Below, piece after piece: positions 28,629 through 29,986 of a stretch of DNA of 29,986 nt. The DNA is from a virus. Position 1 is the first letter of the stretch; each line of letters opens with the position of its first letter. Position numbers and translations under genes: made by a program. The DNA is taken from the IMG/VR virus record IMGVR_UViG_3300024518_000549, positions 1 to 29,986 of that record; one strand, given 5' to 3'. Below the pieces are notes generated by a model. The model ran no database searches. It was not told the DNA's origin and saw nothing but the letters and a program-made list of their open reading frames with translations.

Positions 28629-29099
28629 TTAACTATTTTTTTTATTTATTTTTTCTTTTATATCAAAATAGCTATCCCATATTCCAATTTCTAGTTCTTC
28701 ATTTAAGTTAATTATTGCAGCGTCTTTTTCTTCCAACAGATAACAAGGCTTTAAAACCTTTTTCTTAGTCCAGAGTGTAGTATCAGGACAATAAATATCT
28801 TTAGTCTTTAAGTCTTTTAAGTTGTTAAGCCAAAACATATAATTGCCTTTAGGGTCGTTCACTAGGTAAAGTGCAACCTTACCTGTTTCTATTAGCTTAT
28901 CGTGTTTAAATTTCTCTAGTATTTTTGTGTCATAGTATTTATTTCTAAATTTCATTTCGATAATGCAAGGGATTCCTTTTGGCGTTGTTCCTACGGCGTC
29001 CCAGCTTTCGTTTCCTTTGCCTGTATGAGTTAAGTTCCACCCATCTAAATTTAAAAGTGTTACAACGGCTTTTTCCCAGTTATGTATTTTCTCAATCAT
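28629..29099 (-). CDS. PD-(D/E)XK-type nuclease candidate
   Basis: The 156-residue protein begins MIEKIHNWEKAVVTLLNLDG. It has the conserved-looking ESWDAVGTTPKGIPCIIEMK (31-50), with D34 and the E48-x-K50 pair expected of a PD-(D/E)XK active site. A helix FRNKYYDTKILEKFKHDKLI then packs against it, and KVALYLVNDPKGNYMFWLNN provides further strands. The order fits restriction-endonuclease-like nucleases. The C-terminal half is charged. It could process recombination junctions or act on host DNA; substrate unknown. It is ATGA-coupled to the 66-residue Cys protein upstream. Confidence 0.65.
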   Translation of the reverse strand: MIEKIHNWEKAVVTLLNLDGWNLTHTGKGNESWDAVGTTPKGIPCIIEMKFRNKYYDTKILEKFKHDKLIETGKVALYLVNDPKGNYMFWLNNLKDLKTKDIYCPDTTLWTKKKVLKPCYLLEEKDAAIINLNEELEIGIWDSYFDIKEKINKKNS

Positions 29100-29296
29100 T
29101 TAATTTTATTATATATGTTATCTAAATCTTTTATCCACATTACTAAAATTTTAGGTTTACAACTGCAAGGCTCATAGTAGGTGTGGTTTAAGTACCTAGC
29201 GTGGAGCGTACAGAGTAGCCTGTACTGTTCTTTTGATAGCTTTGTGGTTACATTTGCTTTAAAGTCCACCCAAGCGTCTTGGTCTTCTATTCTCAT
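29096..29296 (-). CDS. 66-residue Cys-containing protein, unknown
   Basis: Opens MRIEDQDAWVDFKANVTTKL, then SKEQYRLLCTLHARYLNHTY, then YEPCSCKPKILVMWIKDLDN. The HARYLNHTYYEPCSC part looks like a short family I recall in Bacteroidota phages. C29, C44 and C46 with H32 and H37 could bind metal. It is ATGA-coupled at both ends to the CGC microprotein and the nuclease candidate. No function known. Confidence 0.68.
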   Translation of the reverse strand: MRIEDQDAWVDFKANVTTKLSKEQYRLLCTLHARYLNHTYYEPCSCKPKILVMWIKDLDNIYNKIK

Positions 29297-29427
29297 AAGT
29301 CTATATTTATATCATTCCAATCATCACGCCTTTGGGCGCAACCGCAAGAGTCACCCCATATTTTTTTAACTAGCCAATGAATGCCAGTGTAGTAAGTAAT
29401 ATAATAAACTAAATCTCCTAGTTTCAT
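29293..29427 (-). CDS. 44-residue CGC microprotein
   Basis: ATG 29427 to TGA 29293, ATGA-coupled on both sides. The product is MKLGDLVYYITYYTGIHWLV then KKIWGDSCGCAQRRDDWNDI and a short acidic tail. A hydrophobic helix (LVYYITYYTGIHWLV) precedes a CGCxxRR motif. Very short proteins with this "G-x-x-CGCxxR" ending occur in Bacteroidota phages in my recollection. The hydrophobic start and single CxC pair suggest a membrane- or protein-binding role. Confidence 0.72.
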   Translation of the reverse strand: MKLGDLVYYITYYTGIHWLVKKIWGDSCGCAQRRDDWNDINIDL

Positions 29428-29915
29428 AACTTGTTTTTTATATGTTTCTTTGCGTTTGTATATGTATTATAGAGTGAGTAGTAACTTATTTTAGTGTTTC
29501 TGCTTAGCTCTGCAACGCTAACACCTTTAGCCACTATCTCAAATATTTTCTTGTCGTACCAATACATTTCGTTTAATATGCTATCTATATGGTCACGCTG
29601 TTTCGCCCATTCTTTTTCATCAATACCACTTTCTTGTATTTCTTTAAGTTCGTTTATATCTTCTAAATAAACTTTCTTTTGTCTTAGGCTTGACTTATAT
29701 AAATTTGTGTAAATACCCCTTAGAACTTTATAACAATAGTAATGGTTTACTTGGTCTTTATAGTAAAGGTTTAAACCCTTTTTTACATCAGCATCTAGCT
29801 GGATATACATTTCCATCACTACGTCCTCACTCATTGAGGGGTTGCAGCCGAAACTTTTTACTATGTTATTCCAATCACTATGCTTTTTGTAAGCTAGTTC
29901 TAAAATTGATTTCAT
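29424..29915 (-). CDS. sigma-region-4-like helix-turn-helix protein
   Basis: The 163-residue protein opens with an amphipathic helical block (MKSILELAYKKHSDWNNIVK; SEDVVMEMYIQLDADVKKGL). The middle resembles a sigma-2-type segment (YYCYKVLRGIYTNLYKSSLR). It ends in a clear helix-turn-helix (DKKIFEIVAKGVSVAELSRN, TKISYYSLYNTYTNAKKHIK). The last part matches region 4 of RNA polymerase sigma factors ("VAELSRxTxxSYxSLYxTxxxAKKHIK"). It may direct host RNA polymerase to phage promoters or serve as a DNA-binding regulator. It starts four bases after the ATPase stop codon across the circular join. Confidence 0.75.
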   Translation of the reverse strand: MKSILELAYKKHSDWNNIVKSFGCNPSMSEDVVMEMYIQLDADVKKGLNLYYKDQVNHYYCYKVLRGIYTNLYKSSLRQKKVYLEDINELKEIQESGIDEKEWAKQRDHIDSILNEMYWYDKKIFEIVAKGVSVAELSRNTKISYYSLYNTYTNAKKHIKNKL

Positions 29916-29986
29916 TTATTTAATTATTAAAATTAGCTCTAACTTGTTCGTTTGGTTTATTAGGCGTTAGTGTTATAGGGACAAAG
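29849..29986. repeat. terminal direct repeat, right copy
   Basis: This is the right-end partner of bases 1-138. The single difference (A at 29975 against C at 127) changes Arg to Ile in the ATPase frame. Confidence 0.93.
29920..29986 (-). CDS. partial duplicate: C-terminal end of the RecA-fold ATPase
   Basis: This is the right-end copy of the last codons of the gene that is complete at 72-980. It carries Ile in place of Arg (ATA instead of AGA) at the only mismatched base. It is a consequence of contig overlap, not an extra gene. Confidence 0.9.
   Translation of the reverse strand, partial: FVPITLTPNKPNEQVRANFNN

Noticed and set aside
1-29986. Plus-strand open frames of 60-170 codons
   Set aside because: Each lies opposite a well-supported minus-strand gene, has shadow-like Ser/Leu-rich composition and no coupling or promoter context.
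1-29986. Lysogeny genes, tRNA, CRISPR or insertion sequences
   Set aside because: No integrase, repressor, tRNA cloverleaf, spaced repeat array or transposase motif was seen; absence by eye is not proof.

Overview
This window is a near-complete genome of an AT-rich tailed bacteriophage, most likely a siphovirus infecting a Bacteroidota host, probably a flavobacterium. The evidence is a full head-tail-packaging-lysis gene set (terminase, portal, capsid, tape measure, M15 endolysin). Leaders are A/T-rich with no Shine-Dalgarno pairing, two promoter-like sites match the Bacteroidota -7 element TAnnTTTG, and several proteins look like families I know mainly from Bacteroidota phages. Host assignment is inference; no host gene is present. 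The first 138 bases recur at the end (1-138 = 29849-29986, one mismatch), so the contig closes into a circular map of about 29,848 bp. All genes I accept lie on the minus strand, so transcription runs from high to low coordinates, and neighbours are mostly coupled by ATGA, TAATG or 8-10 nt overlaps.

Read in transcription order, the first block (29.9-24.9 kb) is early/regulatory and nucleic-acid metabolism. It holds a sigma-region-4-like helix-turn-helix protein, very small Cys-containing proteins, a PD-(D/E)XK-type nuclease candidate, a small membrane protein and a coiled-coil protein. It continues with a FEN-family 5'-3' exonuclease, an HNH homing endonuclease, a DUF3310 protein, further small proteins, and a protein with a DnaA domain IV-like DNA-binding segment.

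The second block (24.8-9.2 kb) is packaging and virion assembly. Its order is TerS, TerL, a tail assembly chaperone pair joined by a probable -1 frameshift on U UUU UUU, a tail terminator-like protein, a gp10-like protein, two large tail proteins and the tape measure. Then come an XkdF-like protease, small structural genes, an acidic scaffold-like protein, the major capsid protein, the tail tube protein, a portal fused to an extra C-terminal domain, and a connector-like protein. The capsid and tail tube genes are each followed by a rho-independent terminator.

The third block (9.2-3.2 kb) is host recognition and lysis. It has a beta-rich virion protein and two paralogous fibre/adhesin proteins with LamG-like C-termini, the larger carrying four inserted beta-sandwich modules. 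These are followed by a small membrane protein, an M15 peptidase endolysin and a holin-like two-TM protein.

The fourth block (3.0-0 kb) is recombination and replication: a NinG-like HNH protein, a terminator and promoter, a possible recombination protein, an SSB, a second terminator, a free-standing GIY-YIG endonuclease and a RecA-fold/RepA-like ATPase. The ATPase leads straight across the circular junction into the sigma-like gene. I see no integrase, repressor, tRNA or CRISPR array, and no stretch above 300 bases without a gene.
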